Of a stretch of DNA of 64,000 nucleotides, positions 1 through 12,871 are shown piece after piece (position 1 is the stretch's first letter; each line of letters starts with the position of its first letter). This stretch comes from Mesocentrotus franciscanus (Eukaryota > Echinodermata > Echinoidea > Camarodonta > Strongylocentrotidae). Position numbers and translations under genes: made by a program. The stretch is taken from the NCBI GenBank assembly GCA_037976565.1, contig CP137668.1:3244261-3308260 (forward strand), given 5' to 3'. Under the pieces are notes generated by a model. The model did not search any database. It had not been told where the DNA came from and worked only from the letters and a program-made list of their open reading frames with translations.

Positions 1-3000
1 TATAGATTTTGAAGGAAAAAAAATCCTTCAAAATTTATGGGAAGCAAGATGGCATGAAAAAAAAGGCAATGACTTCCCTTGAAATTACTCCTACATGTAC
101 ATGTATACTATGATCCTTGGTTTTGATATCTATATCATGTACATGTACATGTACAGTAAATATACTGCAGTATAAATAAAAATTTATATTCCCACTGAAA
201 ACAATACACATGTACATGTAAAAGATTTTAAAAGTGTACATGGAACTGTACATGTAAATTGTTCGCTTATTCTGATGATTTTTTTTGTATTTTACATAAA
301 AATTCTATTTTTATACAGAGCTACGTGTAATTCCATGTTCTCAGCTAACAGGAAATTCATGGAATGTCAAAAGTCTTGAAAGATAGCATGTACACTACTT
401 TAGCTATACATACATGTACATGTACTGTATGTCCAGAGAGTATTTGTAGGACAATTTTTTATAGTCTGTGAGACTGGATCTATGGTTTCAAACTCTGGCC
501 AGACACCGGAGACTGATAGATTTTGTTTTCCAAGAAGTCGGTGTAACAACAAGTATCCTCTTCAGACAGCTGACTAATGGATAAGAATCAGAAGGTTACT
601 TTTATCAGAACTTAGACAACATTACAAACCAGTCCACCACTATCTTCCTACAAATTATAGGGAGAAAGGACTACCTGGTAACCCACAAGATATACAAAAT
701 GTAGAACAATCAGAAGATCCCTTGAATTCAATAGAAGTCTACACGGATGTCAAACAATTTATAACAATTTGTGCATACCGTACACACATGTAACAAGTTA
801 GGAAAGTGTGCCAAGACTGTAGTACCTGGAAAATTAAAGGCAAGGGCACTTTGTTCCAGTACCTCTGACCCTGGACTTGTCTTGTAAAATGAAATGCAAA
901 ACAACTACCCTGTTTTCATGGATGGGTACAGAGCTGCTTCCTGCTTTGGGATGCTCCATATACAGTACATATAGGTCAGGCGCATGGAACTGTGTTCATC
1001 TAGAAATGCAGGCCTTCAAGAAACTTTGGATCCTAGAAGTAAGCCACAACTAAGGCATAAGCCTGCTTGCAGACCCTGAACCTCTTGCATAGGTACAAAG
1101 TTGTGTTTTTAAACTCCAAAAATCAAACACAAATCCTACAAAAGTAAATTCATACTTCCACAAGAATTTCATAGAAACAGTTCAGACCCTATCCAAACTG
1201 CAACAGTGGAAACAGGGTAGGTCGAGTCAGGGTTCACAGGAAGCCTGTATGTCAGCAGCCGGAAGAGACCTCACAAAGCATCTACGATTGTTGGCATCAC
1301 TCCATTTACTTCAGGCCTGTTCTCATTAGCCCAAGATTTCAAACTAGCCTGCTAATTCTGATCACGGGATATTAGTCCACTCACAAACTAGCTTGAGCTA
1401 ATTTACATTAAAGAGGCAAATAGCAGACCATTTCACTGTTGCTCAAGCTATTATCCCAATCAAACTGTAGGGCTACTTCAGGGCAGAACGTGCCCTTTGG
1501 CCAAATAATGCACAGATTTGTTGGTGAAGATGCACTCAGACTTCTCAACCTGTAACTCAAGTGCTTTCTGCAAGAGTGCGCAGATTTTTGACTAGGGCTA
1601 ATGGAAATAGGGAATTTCACACTCTAACTTTTTCTTGAAAAGTACTGATCAGTGTAATACAGGTACAGGTATCTTGAGCTCAAGCTTGTTCAGGCTAATG
1701 GAAATTCACCTTATGAGTGGTTCTTACTCTTCATTCTTCATATCAAAGATTGTACCTCCTTTATGCTTTCCTTTGAGTCTTCCTACATGTACATGAAGAA
1801 GCCTCAGAGTTCAGAAACCTCAGGTTTTACATAAACTCTAAAAATACATAACTGGAAACGTACAATGTAGATCTTGGGGGAACTTAGGAATGACTCAACA
1901 GATGTTTCTATGCTCCTGGCTAAAGTGGCTGGCTCAAAAGGGGAAAAAGAGTTTTGATTTGATAGTGAGCCAGTAAGTGTTTAAAGCATGTTAGACATAT
2001 TGCAGAAAGTTTCCATTCAATATACTGAATGCTCCTTCATATGCAATATGAATGTACAGTAAGTAAAGAATATAACAATGAGTTTAAAATTGAAATTCAA
2101 AAATGCATTTCTGTGAACATGTACCTGTTGTTTGTCCAAACTCTAAATCAACAGCCTGAATCTTCATGAAGCTCGAAAACTACAGCCCTACACCTGTAAA
2201 GAAGAATTTACTGAGAGAGTGTCTACGTGTATACTGTTACTTGTAGATTATCGTCATGAATCACATGACAAGTTCACTTGAGTCTACCGTATACTTGAAA
2301 CCTACAAAATCTTGTTAATACACAAGTGATATGTCACATTTGAAAATATATTTTAATGACAAATACTTTGCTGTGAGTGTAAACAAGACAGGTTTTCACT
2401 AATAGAGAGAGATTCTGATCACGATTTCAATGCAAATCAAACATGTTTGCAGTGCACTGCTCTTTAATTAATAATTGATTATTTGCAGTGTGCTCTTTAT
2501 CATTGAACCCCAATAGAAGTGAGATACAAAAAAAATGTTATGGGGCCTTGTTACATGTACATATATGTGACCAAAACTGAATCGAATCCCATTTCTTCTG
2601 TTTATGTGTTTATGGACCTGGTGACAGCAAAATTGTACATCCATACTGTATGACAGGCCTGTCTGTAGCCCTTTGCTGTAAGGTTTCCCTCTGAATAACA
2701 ATTATGATGGGCAGAACAAACAAAAACAAGATTGGGTTGAATCCTTCTAACAGTTCTTTTCACAGGTAAGAATGTTAAGATTGTACACTGACAATGTAGA
2801 ACTCCATTGTCCAATCAATTGTATGTTTGTACCCTTACATGTAGGCCTACATCAGCTTAGTTAAAATAGAGGACAAAAATTGTTTTGGCCTCCATGAAAA
2901 AGACATTGTTAGATCATAAATCACAGTCTACCAGTATTTGAAAAAAAGTTTGATCAGGTAATGATTAAAAGCTGGAATATCATAACACCAGAAAAGGTAG

Positions 3001-3258
3001 TTAAAAACATGCTTGGAATAATGTAAATTGCAGGTCAGACTCTTGTACCATTGTTCCACATGTAAGGTTCATATTACTTACAAAGTAAATTGTTCAATCT
3101 GACTGATCACAGGGAGTAGCTTAATCCAATAACCAAATAACAATCACAAACCTTTGACTTATGACCTCGGTGGAATTGTTCTTACTGTTCATGCATATAA
3201 TCTTGAGTAGACCAGTAAATAAAAAAGATTCCATAAGTATCCAACAGAATGTTCACTA
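1..3258. other. Intergenic, no gene seen
   Basis: AT-rich sequence on both strands with only short open frames and no recognisable protein motif, splice-flanked exon or RNA gene. It holds several TACATGTACATG runs (near 98-228 and 410-426). I see nothing else that can be named. Confidence 0.6.
98..228. repeat. Cluster of ACATGTACATGT palindromic words
   Basis: The self-complementary word ACATGT/TGTACA is repeated in short runs here. Similar runs recur near 412, 6323, 9444, 11490, 47962, 58908, 59597, 60439, 60900, 61145 and 62704. Sea urchin genomes are, to my recollection, rich in such words, so this supports but does not prove the host guess. No function is inferred. Confidence 0.6.
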
Positions 3259-3259
3259 A

Positions 3260-3709
3260 GACCCCGTTCTCATTCACTTCGTTGGAGCGGTCTAACTAAG
3301 ACCCGTTCCTCAGGAGCGGTTCTTAGGTGAGTGAGAACGGTCAAAGTGGTCCAGGAAGTGGACTTCTGGACCGCTCCAGAAGACCACCTCGGGAGGTGGT
3401 CTTGAGAACGGGTCTTATTAAGAGCGGTTTGGAGCGCTCTAACGTGCAGTGAGAACGGGCGTACTTTGAGCGGAAGTGGTCTAGTGACGTTGCACGCGAA
3501 ACATGTAGTACGGTACATACGCTTAGTATTCGCGAAAAAATTGACCCGCTGACCTGAGCTGCCATAGCAACAAGACCACTTTGACTCGTGGAGCGGTTTG
3601 AGCCATAAAAAACTGCTCGGAGTGTGAACCCTCGCAAACCGTTCCTCAAGACCCGTTCCTCTGGAGCGGTCTAACTAAGACCACTTTCAAAGTGAGTGAG
3701 AACGGGGTC
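3260..3709. mobile_element. Non-autonomous long-TIR element A, TAA target
   Basis: The left end reads GACCCCGTTCTCATTCACTT. The right end is its inverse (AGTGAGTGAGAACGGGGTC). Both ends are flanked by TAA (3257-3259 and 3710-3712). A 3 bp T-W-A duplication is the habit of PIF/Harbinger transposons, so I place it there by inference. The 450 bp interior encodes nothing and is packed with variants of GAGCGGTCT and AGAACGG on both strands, so it can fold on itself extensively. Confidence 0.72.
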
Positions 3710-3712
3710 TAA

Positions 3713-4903
3713 GACCCCTGTTACACATACGTCTGAAAGTGGACTGAGGCCGGCCCCGGAGGCGGCTCGACGTATGTGTAACATCAACTTTTTTTGAAAA
3801 GCCGGACTGAGGCCGGACTGAGGCCAGGTGGACTCAGTCCACCTCTGGATGTGGTTTGAGGCCGGCCTGAGTCCGGACTCAGTCCCGCAATCAGTAGGTG
3901 TAACACCAAAGTGGACTCGGGCCGGCTTATAAGCGGAGGTGACGTGACCTGTCCTCATATATCAACATGATACATCGGGCGCGCTTTGCCACCTTCTCTT
4001 ATGTTATTCTTTGTTTTTATAATTCTATCCCTTTCTCTTTCTGTCTTTCCTTATGTTATTCTTTGTTTCTTCCTTCTTTCACTTTCTCTTTCTGTCTTTC
4101 CTTATGTTAATCTTTGTTTCTTCCTTCTATCACCTTCTCTTATGTTATTCCTTGTTTTTATAATTCTATCCCTTTCTCTTTCTGTCTCTCCTTATGTTAT
4201 TCTTTGTTTCTTCCTTTTTTCACTTTCTCTTTCTGTCTTTCCTTATGTTAATCTTTGTTTCTTCCTTCTATCACCTTCTCTTATGTTATTCCTTGTTTTT
4301 ATAATTCTATCCCTTTCTCTTTCTGTCTTTCCTTATGTTATTCTTTGTTTTTATCATTCTATCACTTTCTCCTTCTGTCTTTCCTTATGTTAATCTTTGT
4401 TTTTATCATTCTATCACTTTCTCTTTCTGTCTATCCTTATGTTATTCTTTGTTTCTTCCTTCTATCACTTTCTCTTTCTGTCTTTCCTTATGTTAATCTT
4501 TGTTTCTTCCTCCTATCACCTTCTCTTATGTTATTCATTGTTTTTATAATTCTATCCCTTTCTCTTTCTGTCTTTCCTTATGTTAATCTTTGTTTCTTCC
4601 TTCTCACCTTCTCTTATGTTATTCTTCGTTTTTATCATTCTATCCCTTTCTCTTTCTGTCTTTCCTTATATATGTTATTCTTAGTTTTTATCATTCTATC
4701 AATTTCTCTTTCTGTCTTCCTGGAGTGTGCCCAAACGTCAGATCGTGAAAAGGCGACGTGAGGCCGGCCTATGTGTAGACACAAAATTGCGGGCCCGAGA
4801 TATGTGTAACAGGGGTTTGATGATCTCGAGGCGGCTTTAAATTGCAGGCGTGAGGCCGCCTCCGAAGCCGGCTTTAAAAGCCGACGCATGTGTAACAGGG
4901 GTC
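3713..4903. mobile_element. Non-autonomous long-TIR element B, abutting element A
   Basis: The left end reads GACCCCTGTTACACATACG and the right end is the inverse of GACCCCTGTTACACATGCG. The left flank is TAA, shared with the end of element A; the right flank is TCA, which could be a mutated copy. Arms on both sides are saturated with GAGGCCGG/CCGGCCTC words, and between them lies a CT-rich minisatellite. The first six bases (GACCCC) match element A, which suggests related families. B probably inserted into the TAA next to A. Confidence 0.65.
3990..4725. repeat. CT-rich minisatellite, units about 38-52 bp
   Basis: About 17 copies of a pyrimidine-rich unit containing TTATGTTATTCTTTG and CTTTCTCTTTCTGTC. 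Longer (about 52 bp) and shorter (about 38 bp) variants are mixed. Long open frames on the plus strand come only from the repeat composition. The array lies entirely inside element B. Confidence 0.88.
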
Positions 4904-6851
4904 TCATAGACTAGTACGCCTCCATGAAAGGTTAGACTAGGAGTGTATTATTTAAGTCAATTTAATGGAAATATGAACTCAATGATTAAACTCATAACAA
5001 TTACAAAATACTCCACAGTCTACATGTATTCCTATTTAACTTGTAAGGATCATGACTGTGTTATAAAACAATCATAGGCTACAACATAATGGGCTTTGGA
5101 AATTTAATTTCTAGATGAAGACATCTGCAGGTTTCATGTGTCGATGTCTAAATGATGATTTGGCTTAACTTGAAACCTTTTATTATTTTTAGGGCATCTT
5201 AAATAACTCCATATCATTTTTAAATAATCTGTCTAATAAGTTCCACCATTGGAGAGTCCATGCTGCAGCTAGCAGACAATTCTCTGGACATGGAATTCTT
5301 GTTTAGGGCATTAGGCAGAAATCATTCATCCGAAAATTGCTTACATCACTCAACTGAGTAAATACTCTCAAAATTGAACAAATACTCATAAAAATGTAAA
5401 TATTCATTCAGATTAGCAGAGTGACATTAATACACTGCTTGAATAGTCAAATCTGAGCTTCAATTTTGTGATCATTCCATCACTATGCTGTAACAGTGTC
5501 ATGTATACTGGGTATCTCCCTTCAAGTCAAACCAATTGAACATCTGAACTTCACACAAGAGCAGATATTTCTCTGGCTCTGAAAATCTTTTAAAAACAGC
5601 TGTGCAAATCAAAGAATACCTTGCCAAAAATCCCTCTTAAATCATCATTCAAATTATATGTATTATACAATATGATACAGAAGAAAGCCCTCAAAGTCTA
5701 CAAAATATAATTTCCCCTTTGTTAATGCTAAAATACTATTTTGTTTAAAGGAGATATGGACATAAGAATAAAACATTGCCAAATATTTAACGTAAATCAT
5801 TATTCAAATGATTTATTTATCATCAACGCAGAAAACTAAATAAAGTTTACAAAACATCAATTCCTCTTGTTTATAATTGTGTTATCATTATCTACTATCT
5901 GTACATGTAAACCCAGACATCTACTGACTGACTACAGCAATGTATTGCTTAGTGATCACCTCATACTTATTTGCACTAGGTAATAAAGTCCTAACACGTA
6001 CTTGAGTGGGTGTTCAAATAACAGATAATTAAGCATAGGGGCTACCTAAAAATGACATTCTTTATCATGCAGATGTTTTTATCTCTGTTCTATAGTACAT
6101 GTAAATGCACAATATTGATCAAAAGCAGGATAGATTTTGAGACTTAACAGTTCCACCCTTTCAAAAACTTCGCTCGCTTTCTGATATACATCCTTAATTT
6201 ATATATTTTTTTTTAAATGATATAGTCCTACATGTACAATGTACAAGCACATCAATGCCAGTAACAAACACTACAATCATGGAGCTCAAATGTATTGTAC
6301 ATGTTAACTGTTTATGATTTACATGTACATGTACATGTGTTTTGATATCAGCACTGTTGTTCATGCAGAATGCAATCATTATTGACGGCACTTTTTTTTC
6401 TTCTAGCAAACATAGTTGTTTTTGTTTATATAATTCACCATCAGTTGATCTACTGAATGTTTACAATAATGTCTGCAGGAGCTGGACTAATTTATATTCT
6501 GTGATTTATTCAGAATCCAAAAAAAGGTAGGTAGTAAAAAAAAGAATGCTCAATGTATAAACAAAATTTACAAACCACAATTTGGCTAGAAAGGGAGAGA
6601 AATTGAACAGAAGCGGACTTTGATTGGGTGTGGATCTTCCCAAATACAACAAAGGAATAGCCTCAGGCCTATCTTCCATTTAAACAAAAAAAAATTCATT
6701 GCCTTTTTGGTGTCAAATGTCATGCTTGAGCTGTCAGGTGAGCTCCTATGCATATTGCACTCTCATGTACTTTTTAGCATTCCTAACATATTTCTACAAT
6801 TTTGTGGACGGACTACAATGTACATCCCTCACTCCTCAGTGGTCATTCTTA
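4904..6851. other. Intergenic, no gene seen
   Basis: AT-rich DNA without supported coding or RNA features. Two loosely similar stretches near 5620-5740 and 5780-5880 share CAAA..TCAT and TACAAAA motifs and may be an old duplication. Confidence 0.5.
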
Positions 6852-8161
6852 CAGGCGCGGGGCCAGGGTACAATTAAAACCCCGAAAAGTCGTAAAAGCT
6901 TTTGAATTCGTAACGGCTATCGAAGCCCCGTTTGCAGAGAGGAGCAAAATTTGTCCAAAATGCATTTTCGCGTATCTCCTTTTTTACCACCAAAGATCGT
7001 GAATTTTTACAGCACCAACATAATGATAATATTATTCTTCAAATAAATTTTCGTTCAAAACTGTTAGGTATTAATAAAGATATAGGTACTTTTCAGTTTC
7101 AGAGGTCTGTGAAAAGGGGCTTCGTTTTTTCCAGACATAAGTCCGGGACAATATGAATATGCAAACAATTCACATTATACTAGACTTTAAACTCCAGTCT
7201 CACTCTCAACGAAGTTTCGTGTTTGGGCAGTTAGTAGTTTTGTGTAAAACTGCTTTCAAAACTAGGGAAGATTCATGAAAAGACTGGAAACTACAACTAT
7301 ATCGGAGGTGTACGCATGCGCTGTTTGCTTCACCGGCCATGCCTGCATACGGTGCATACCATATATGGAAAATACGTCATCGATCAGCTGTATTTACGCT
7401 GTGGCTACTGCCAGGCTACTGAATGGCTACTGAGCTGAATCTAGTAAAGTTACAATTACAGCAAAGAACTCCACCATATTTTCACAGCTAGTACAGGTAC
7501 TTATTTATTTATAAGTCATTGTTTTGCTAAATTTGGACCACACATCAGCATGTGTTACTCACATCATTACAAAGACCAAACCGTCGATGCTTCGATCATG
7601 AGATTCATACACACACACCCGAGTCAATCCTGCACGTATCTACGGTACGTGTGACTACAATTCACAGCACGAACCCTATACATGGGACTAGTCCTACGCT
7701 TCCGCGAACATTTTGCCCTGGGTTCGTTGATGACATTGCCTTCGATTTTTTCCAGACATAACCGTGGGACATACAATCATGAAAAGATATTCGGAGGAGA
7801 GCTTTAATATACTTTGATTTATCATATCAGACAGTCTCGATCTTGGGCAATGACGGAAAATATGAAAAATACTGCAATATTTTCAGGAAAAAAATCTCAA
7901 AAAATGGCGCTTCGTTTCGCACAGTTTTTCCTTATAAAAACAGAATTTGACAACTAACTGCAATATTTATGAGTTAGAAAACTCTTCTTCTTCAATTTGA
8001 CATTTTAATCATTTCGTTTGGTGGTTTCTAAAGCTAGATTTTACAGTTTAGCTGAGACTCTTTCGTAGCGGTTTAGCGTAAACAAGTTGTTTACTTTATG
8101 CAAATTAGGCTTCAAGGACGAAAGCTTTCGCACCGATAATTGTAGTGTAGCCCCGTGCCTG
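6852..8161. mobile_element. Candidate 1.3 kb TIR element
   Basis: The left end CAGGCGCGGGGCCA and the right end TAGCCCCGTGCCTG are inverted with few mismatches. Both sides carry CTTA (CTTACA if two terminal bases are shared). hAT elements start with CAGG, but the expected 8 bp duplication is not clean here. Inside there is a direct repeat, TTTTTTCCAGACATAA, at about 7120 and 7748. The internal open frames are short and unrecognised. This is weaker than the other transposon calls. Confidence 0.4.
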
Positions 8162-8318
8162 CTTACACATTGTTCATTTGCCTTCATCCGTTCAAAGTAG
8201 TAGTACATGAATTCTATTTGTATATATTATATTGTTAAGGTGCAAACTAAACATGGGTCCAAGGGTTCAGACTTTAGTAAGGTCGCATCAACTTAGTTTA
8301 TTTGCCCTGAAAATCTAT

Positions 8319-8703
8319 AAAGGGATTGGGTATCTTTGTCTCAGATTCTAAACAAAATCTTGGATTTAGCTCATGCTGCAATCATGATTATAAACCTTTA
8401 GGTAAGTCAGGAATCCCATGACGTTTACAAGCCGATCGGCCATCTGATTATCAAGATATTTATGATTGGAATTCATAATTTCAAAAACCGTTTCCCAACG
8501 GTTTTTATAACACTCCAGTCTATTGGGGAAAATGAGTATGGTAAAACCGGTCACTCGAAGATTTTTACTTTTTTGAGGCACTTCACGATATTTTGAAGCT
8601 CAATTTTTTTAGGGGTTCAATATTACATGTACACCATATCACAGACGCTGATAACACATAGGGCCATGCATCTCAGATTTAACATTGTTAAACAATGCCT
8701 TAA
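8319..8703 (+). mobile_element. MITE-like repeat, copy 1
   Basis: About 385 bp, found again inverted at 10749-11147. The ends are inverse variants of TTTAAAGGGATTG and TTTAAAGGCATTG, as in a short TIR element. It is non-coding. Strand is arbitrary and marks orientation relative to the second copy. Confidence 0.65.
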
Positions 8704-9078
8704 ATTTAAAAGGAAAGACCACTGCTCACTTTGCTCCGGTATTGAATGGGTTTTAATGAAAGCAGGAAAGTGACTCAAATAAAGCAGTGATAGTCATAGT
8801 TGTGATACAAGCTGAAGAATTTATGCATTTCAAAAAGTTATGATCATTACAAAGTTACAAAATTGGTTTCCCTTGCCATCAGCTCTCTAGTATTGGTTTG
8901 TATAAAAAATTATCGAAAATACATGTGTACATGTGTCCTTCTTGGTTAATGTCCAATATGAGAGCACAGGTATAAACAAATATTTGGAAATTGATTCGAC
9001 TTTAAACGATAACAAAAGGAGAGCTGCTTGCAAGAGAAATCACAGTTTTGCCTATTTGTGTTTGACTGATAACAACTT

Positions 9079-9148
9079 AAAACTTCATAAATTTACAAAA
9101 TTTCATAATTGGGAATAATTATGAAATTTTGTAAATTTATGAAGTTTT
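9079..9148. repeat. Perfect 32 bp inverted repeat (hairpin)
   Basis: Arms 9079-9110 and 9117-9148 are exact reverse complements around a 6 bp loop (GGGAAT). The arms are AT-rich. It is either a very recent foldback or a sequence kept symmetric. It has no coding content. Confidence 0.93.
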
Positions 9149-10748
9149 TACTATACTTTTGTATTTATTACAGCTTGAAACTTGAGGCCGGGGTAAACTT
9201 CCCCATAAAGGCCATCTCAAGCAGAATTTCTGCAAAGAAACCCCATCATCCATTGTTGTGAACATTTCTATTGTTGTGAACATTTCTGCTATTGTAACGG
9301 TGAGCTCTTGATTGTTTGCATGCACATGCATGGGCAAAGAGAAGCTATGCAAAATTTTCTTTCACCTACATGTAGGGCACTAATTCAGCTTTAACAAAAC
9401 TTTTGTTGTCCCCAAGATGGAGTTGAACTGCTATACACAATGTACATGTACGGGTAATTATTTCTTCTGCTGCCTCCTTCTGATTTGCACAAGGCAATCT
9501 GTATTTTATTTTGATCTAGCGAAATTGGTGAATGGACTTTGTTTTCTTCTGGTATTGTGACAAGAGATCACAAAAAACAGCATACCGGGGTATTTAAAAC
9601 CTGAAATCTAAAATGTACTCCATACATGTACTTGCTTGTATCTGTTTATCAAACCATCAAGTGATGATAGTAATTTGCAGATCACAGATAATAGCCAATC
9701 ACATTTAGCTCAACGGAATAAAGTCCCAAGGGAATACTCTGAAAGCTTACAATGTATTTAGAGCTCAATTAGCAAATGTTTTCTGAAAGCTCACTTAATC
9801 CATAATTCATTTGTTATGGCAGGAGAAGCGAGCACATACTTATCCCTACATGAAGGCCTTAATTCACTTCAATTAGTTTCAGGAATTCTGAAAGCCCATT
9901 TCTTGGTCAATTAATTGGAAAAGAGATAATGGCAATGGGTTTTAATAGTTATCAATTTTCAATGTCACGTGACTCTTTTTATGCAGTTTGGTAGCTGAAC
10001 AATCTTGGATGACAACAACACTTGAAAAAAACCTATTCTATAAAGGCAATGAACTGTACTGTTATTGTTGTTGTTGCGCTTGTTGTGGCTACTTTTGTTG
10101 TGATGGTTATTGTTGTAAATTTTACAAGTATTTCAAAGATAATGCAATTCAATTTTTCTTTCTTTTTCATTATTATTGTCATAGCACAGTTGATGGGTTC
10201 AAAAGACAAAAGAAAGAATGTCAAGGAGCATATCATGATAGTGCAAGACTTGCTGAGCACTGTGTGATTTTTCAGGACTTTGATGACAATTGGCAGCCAA
10301 CAGGGAAGTGTCTTTACATGTAAACAGCAAAATTAAAACCCAGTTAACATGTACGTACATGTAGGTGAGCTTTAGAGAGTAAACCTACTCCAACCTGGAC
10401 ATTATCTATGAATTACATGTATACAACACGTTACCACATTAATACAAAAGTAAGATTTCACATTTCCTATCTGAGAGTTAAAATTGATTGGCTTGTTGTT
10501 GCAGGACCCAAACTATTTCTTCATAAAAAATTGGCCCTGGTATATACATTAAGCTTTCAACATTTCACCACCTAGGTCAACCAAAAAAGGGTCACTTCCT
10601 TTCTGGCTGCTACATGTACCATCCTATATCAAGAAACTTGGATTTTATAATTTTGTAATAATTGCCATATTCTATATTTGTTGTTTTTAACCCAATGACT
10701 ACAGGTCAGTGGGTATCTTACAAGTTGTACTTCTCTGACATCACTAAT
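9149..10748. other. Intergenic, no gene seen
   Basis: I see no supported gene. The open frame near 9988-10323 (plus) is rich in Tyr/Cys from TTGTTG-type repeats and has no recognisable domain, so I do not call it a gene. Confidence 0.45.
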
Positions 10749-11147
10749 TAAAGGCATCGTTTAACAATGTTAAATCTGAAATGTTAAATCTGAGATGCAC
10801 GGCCCTACCTGTTATCAGTGTCTGTGATATGGTGTAATATTGAAGCCCTAAAAAAATTGCACTACAAAATGATCAAGAAGTGCCTCAAAAAAAGTAAAAA
10901 TCTTTGAGTGACCAGTTTTACTATACTCGTTTTCCCCAATAGACTGAAGTGTTATGAAAACCGTTAGGAAAACGCAAAATTTGATTTCGATTTCCAATCA
11001 TAAATATCTTGATAATCAGTCAGGCGATCGGCTTGTAAAAGTCATGGGGTTCCAGACTGACATAAAGGTTTATAATTATCATTGCAGCATGAGCTAAATC
11101 CAGGATCTTGTTTCAGAATCTGAGACAAAGTTACCCAATCCCTTTAA
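10749..11147 (-). mobile_element. MITE-like repeat, copy 2 (inverted)
   Basis: Inverted and diverged copy of 8319-8703. Shared landmarks are CTCAGATTTAACATTGTTAA, AGCTCATGCTGCAAT and GCCGATCG, read from opposite strands. A short duplicated stretch (GAAATGTTAAATCTGAGATG) distinguishes this copy. The pair could form a long stem with a 2 kb loop. Confidence 0.65.
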
Positions 11148-12479
11148 ACAAAACGGCGACTCTTACAGGAAAATGGCTAGCAAGACACTGCAAACTTGGA
11201 AGAGACTGTTGTCCTTGCTTAATATTAAAAAAGAAATTATTTTAAGTATTTTTAACTGAATGACAATTTTGAATAAGATTACCGGTATCAGTTAATGATT
11301 GTTGGGTTTCATTTAATAATAATATTGTACCACTGAGTTGTACAATGTACAGGTATGTAGTTAAGAAACAGGATTCAGGAAAAGGTGTAAAAGCACATTA
11401 GAAACCAACCTTCATGGTAGGCAGGCAGGCATGAATATCATATCATCTCAATCAGGAAGTTATACATGTAGGTGAATGCTAAACTGTACACATGTACATG
11501 TATGTATTGCAGACATACATCATATGTTACTGCATTAGATGCTACCTTTTCCTGTTTCCCGCCATTATGTGGTATAGAATGAACAACTATTCTACAAGCA
11601 TATAACTATTTAAATCTGCTACATGTATTTGCAAGTTGCCATATGTGTTTACATACAACAATCTATTCATTGATAGAATTCCTATCTCTACAGCTGATCA
11701 CGTAAACACAAATTCATTAAAAAAATCTTCTTTGTAAGAATTATTTAATTCTACATGTGGTTTCAAAATTACAAGATAATGCTGTCTTTTCTTTTGGTAA
11801 GTGGATAACTAAACAATGAGAGGTCAAAAATAATTTACATCCTGAAACTAGGGAAATATTACAGCTCTGTATCATTTCTCAGAGCACTTGAAATTAAGAT
11901 ATTTATTGGATAATCCCTCCCCACACAGGATTGTAAGAAGTTCTTAAAAATGAAATATATAATGGAAGTAATGTGTGCAACAATATTCTTCCACTTACAC
12001 TGTAATTCAGTTCTGCATTCCCTTTAAGTACGGACAAACAAACTAGGAAGGAAGTGAGGAGCTTGAGAGTACAGTTTCCAACGTATCATGAGTAAGCACT
12101 TGATATGCCACGAGGGATTTCCTACCGGCATTCATCTACAAGACAATTCTAAACCGGACAAAATTGTGATCTTTCCAGCAACAACAACAGCGTATCCAAT
12201 ATTACAAATGGATTCAGCTAATTCATCCAAAGAGATATCACAACATTTCCGGTAATTTCCAGAATAGGTAGTAGGATTGCAGATATTTATGATACCATTC
12301 AGTTGGGTTTGTTTGAGGATATGGATACTGTACAGCATCCACTATAAATAGCAATAATATTTCTGTTTATCTATCATGGAAAATTCTCCCAGCAATTACT
12401 TATCTGCACCCAGCACACACACTCCCCTTCTCTCCCCATGTTCACCCCACAGTCATACACTATATAGTGAATAATATTT
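11148..12479. other. Intergenic, no gene seen
   Basis: Low-complexity AT-rich DNA with an ACATGTACATGTA run near 11490. No coding, RNA or transposon ends are seen. Confidence 0.45.
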
Positions 12480-12871
12480 TTGCGCATGCGTGGAAGGTGG
12501 ACGTACTTTTTCGGTCTCTGTAGTTTTTGTAGTTTAAAATTTGAAAAATTTCACTTATTCTTGGGCAAGAATCATGAAATAGTGAAAATTCCTGGAGGTT
12601 AAGGAATAGAAAAACATATTCGCCAACAAATTTGGGAATATTCTAGCAGGATTACAACGGATTTTGAGGATTATCTATCGCCGATATTACGCAATACACC
12701 ATAGCCCCAGCTGGGTTCGCCTGTACTACTGCCGTACGTACGGTACGGGGACACGCCTCGCGACCATCCGGCGAGATCCCGCTGAGCTGAACGAGGACGT
12801 GTATTACGCAGACGGACGCCGAGCGGGGATACTCTCTCAAGTCGGAGTCAAGATCCTCAAAGTGCAAGAAA
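12480..12871 (+). promoter_or_regulatory. Probable LINE 5' leader / internal promoter region
   Basis: CpG-containing sequence unlike the AT-rich flank. It includes a palindromic GCCGTACGTACGGTAC core near 12733. A 73-codon frame (12664-12885) runs through it without recognisable domains. Its role as the LINE's 5' UTR is inferred from position only. Confidence 0.4.

Noticed and set aside
3986..4761. Overlapping plus-strand frames of 135 and 168 codons, rich in Phe/Leu/Ser
   Set aside because: They arise from the CT-rich minisatellite; all residues follow the repeat unit and there is no domain.
9988..10323. 111-codon Tyr/Cys-rich frame
   Set aside because: Derived from TTGTTG-type low-complexity sequence; overlapping open frames on both strands and no homology I recognise.
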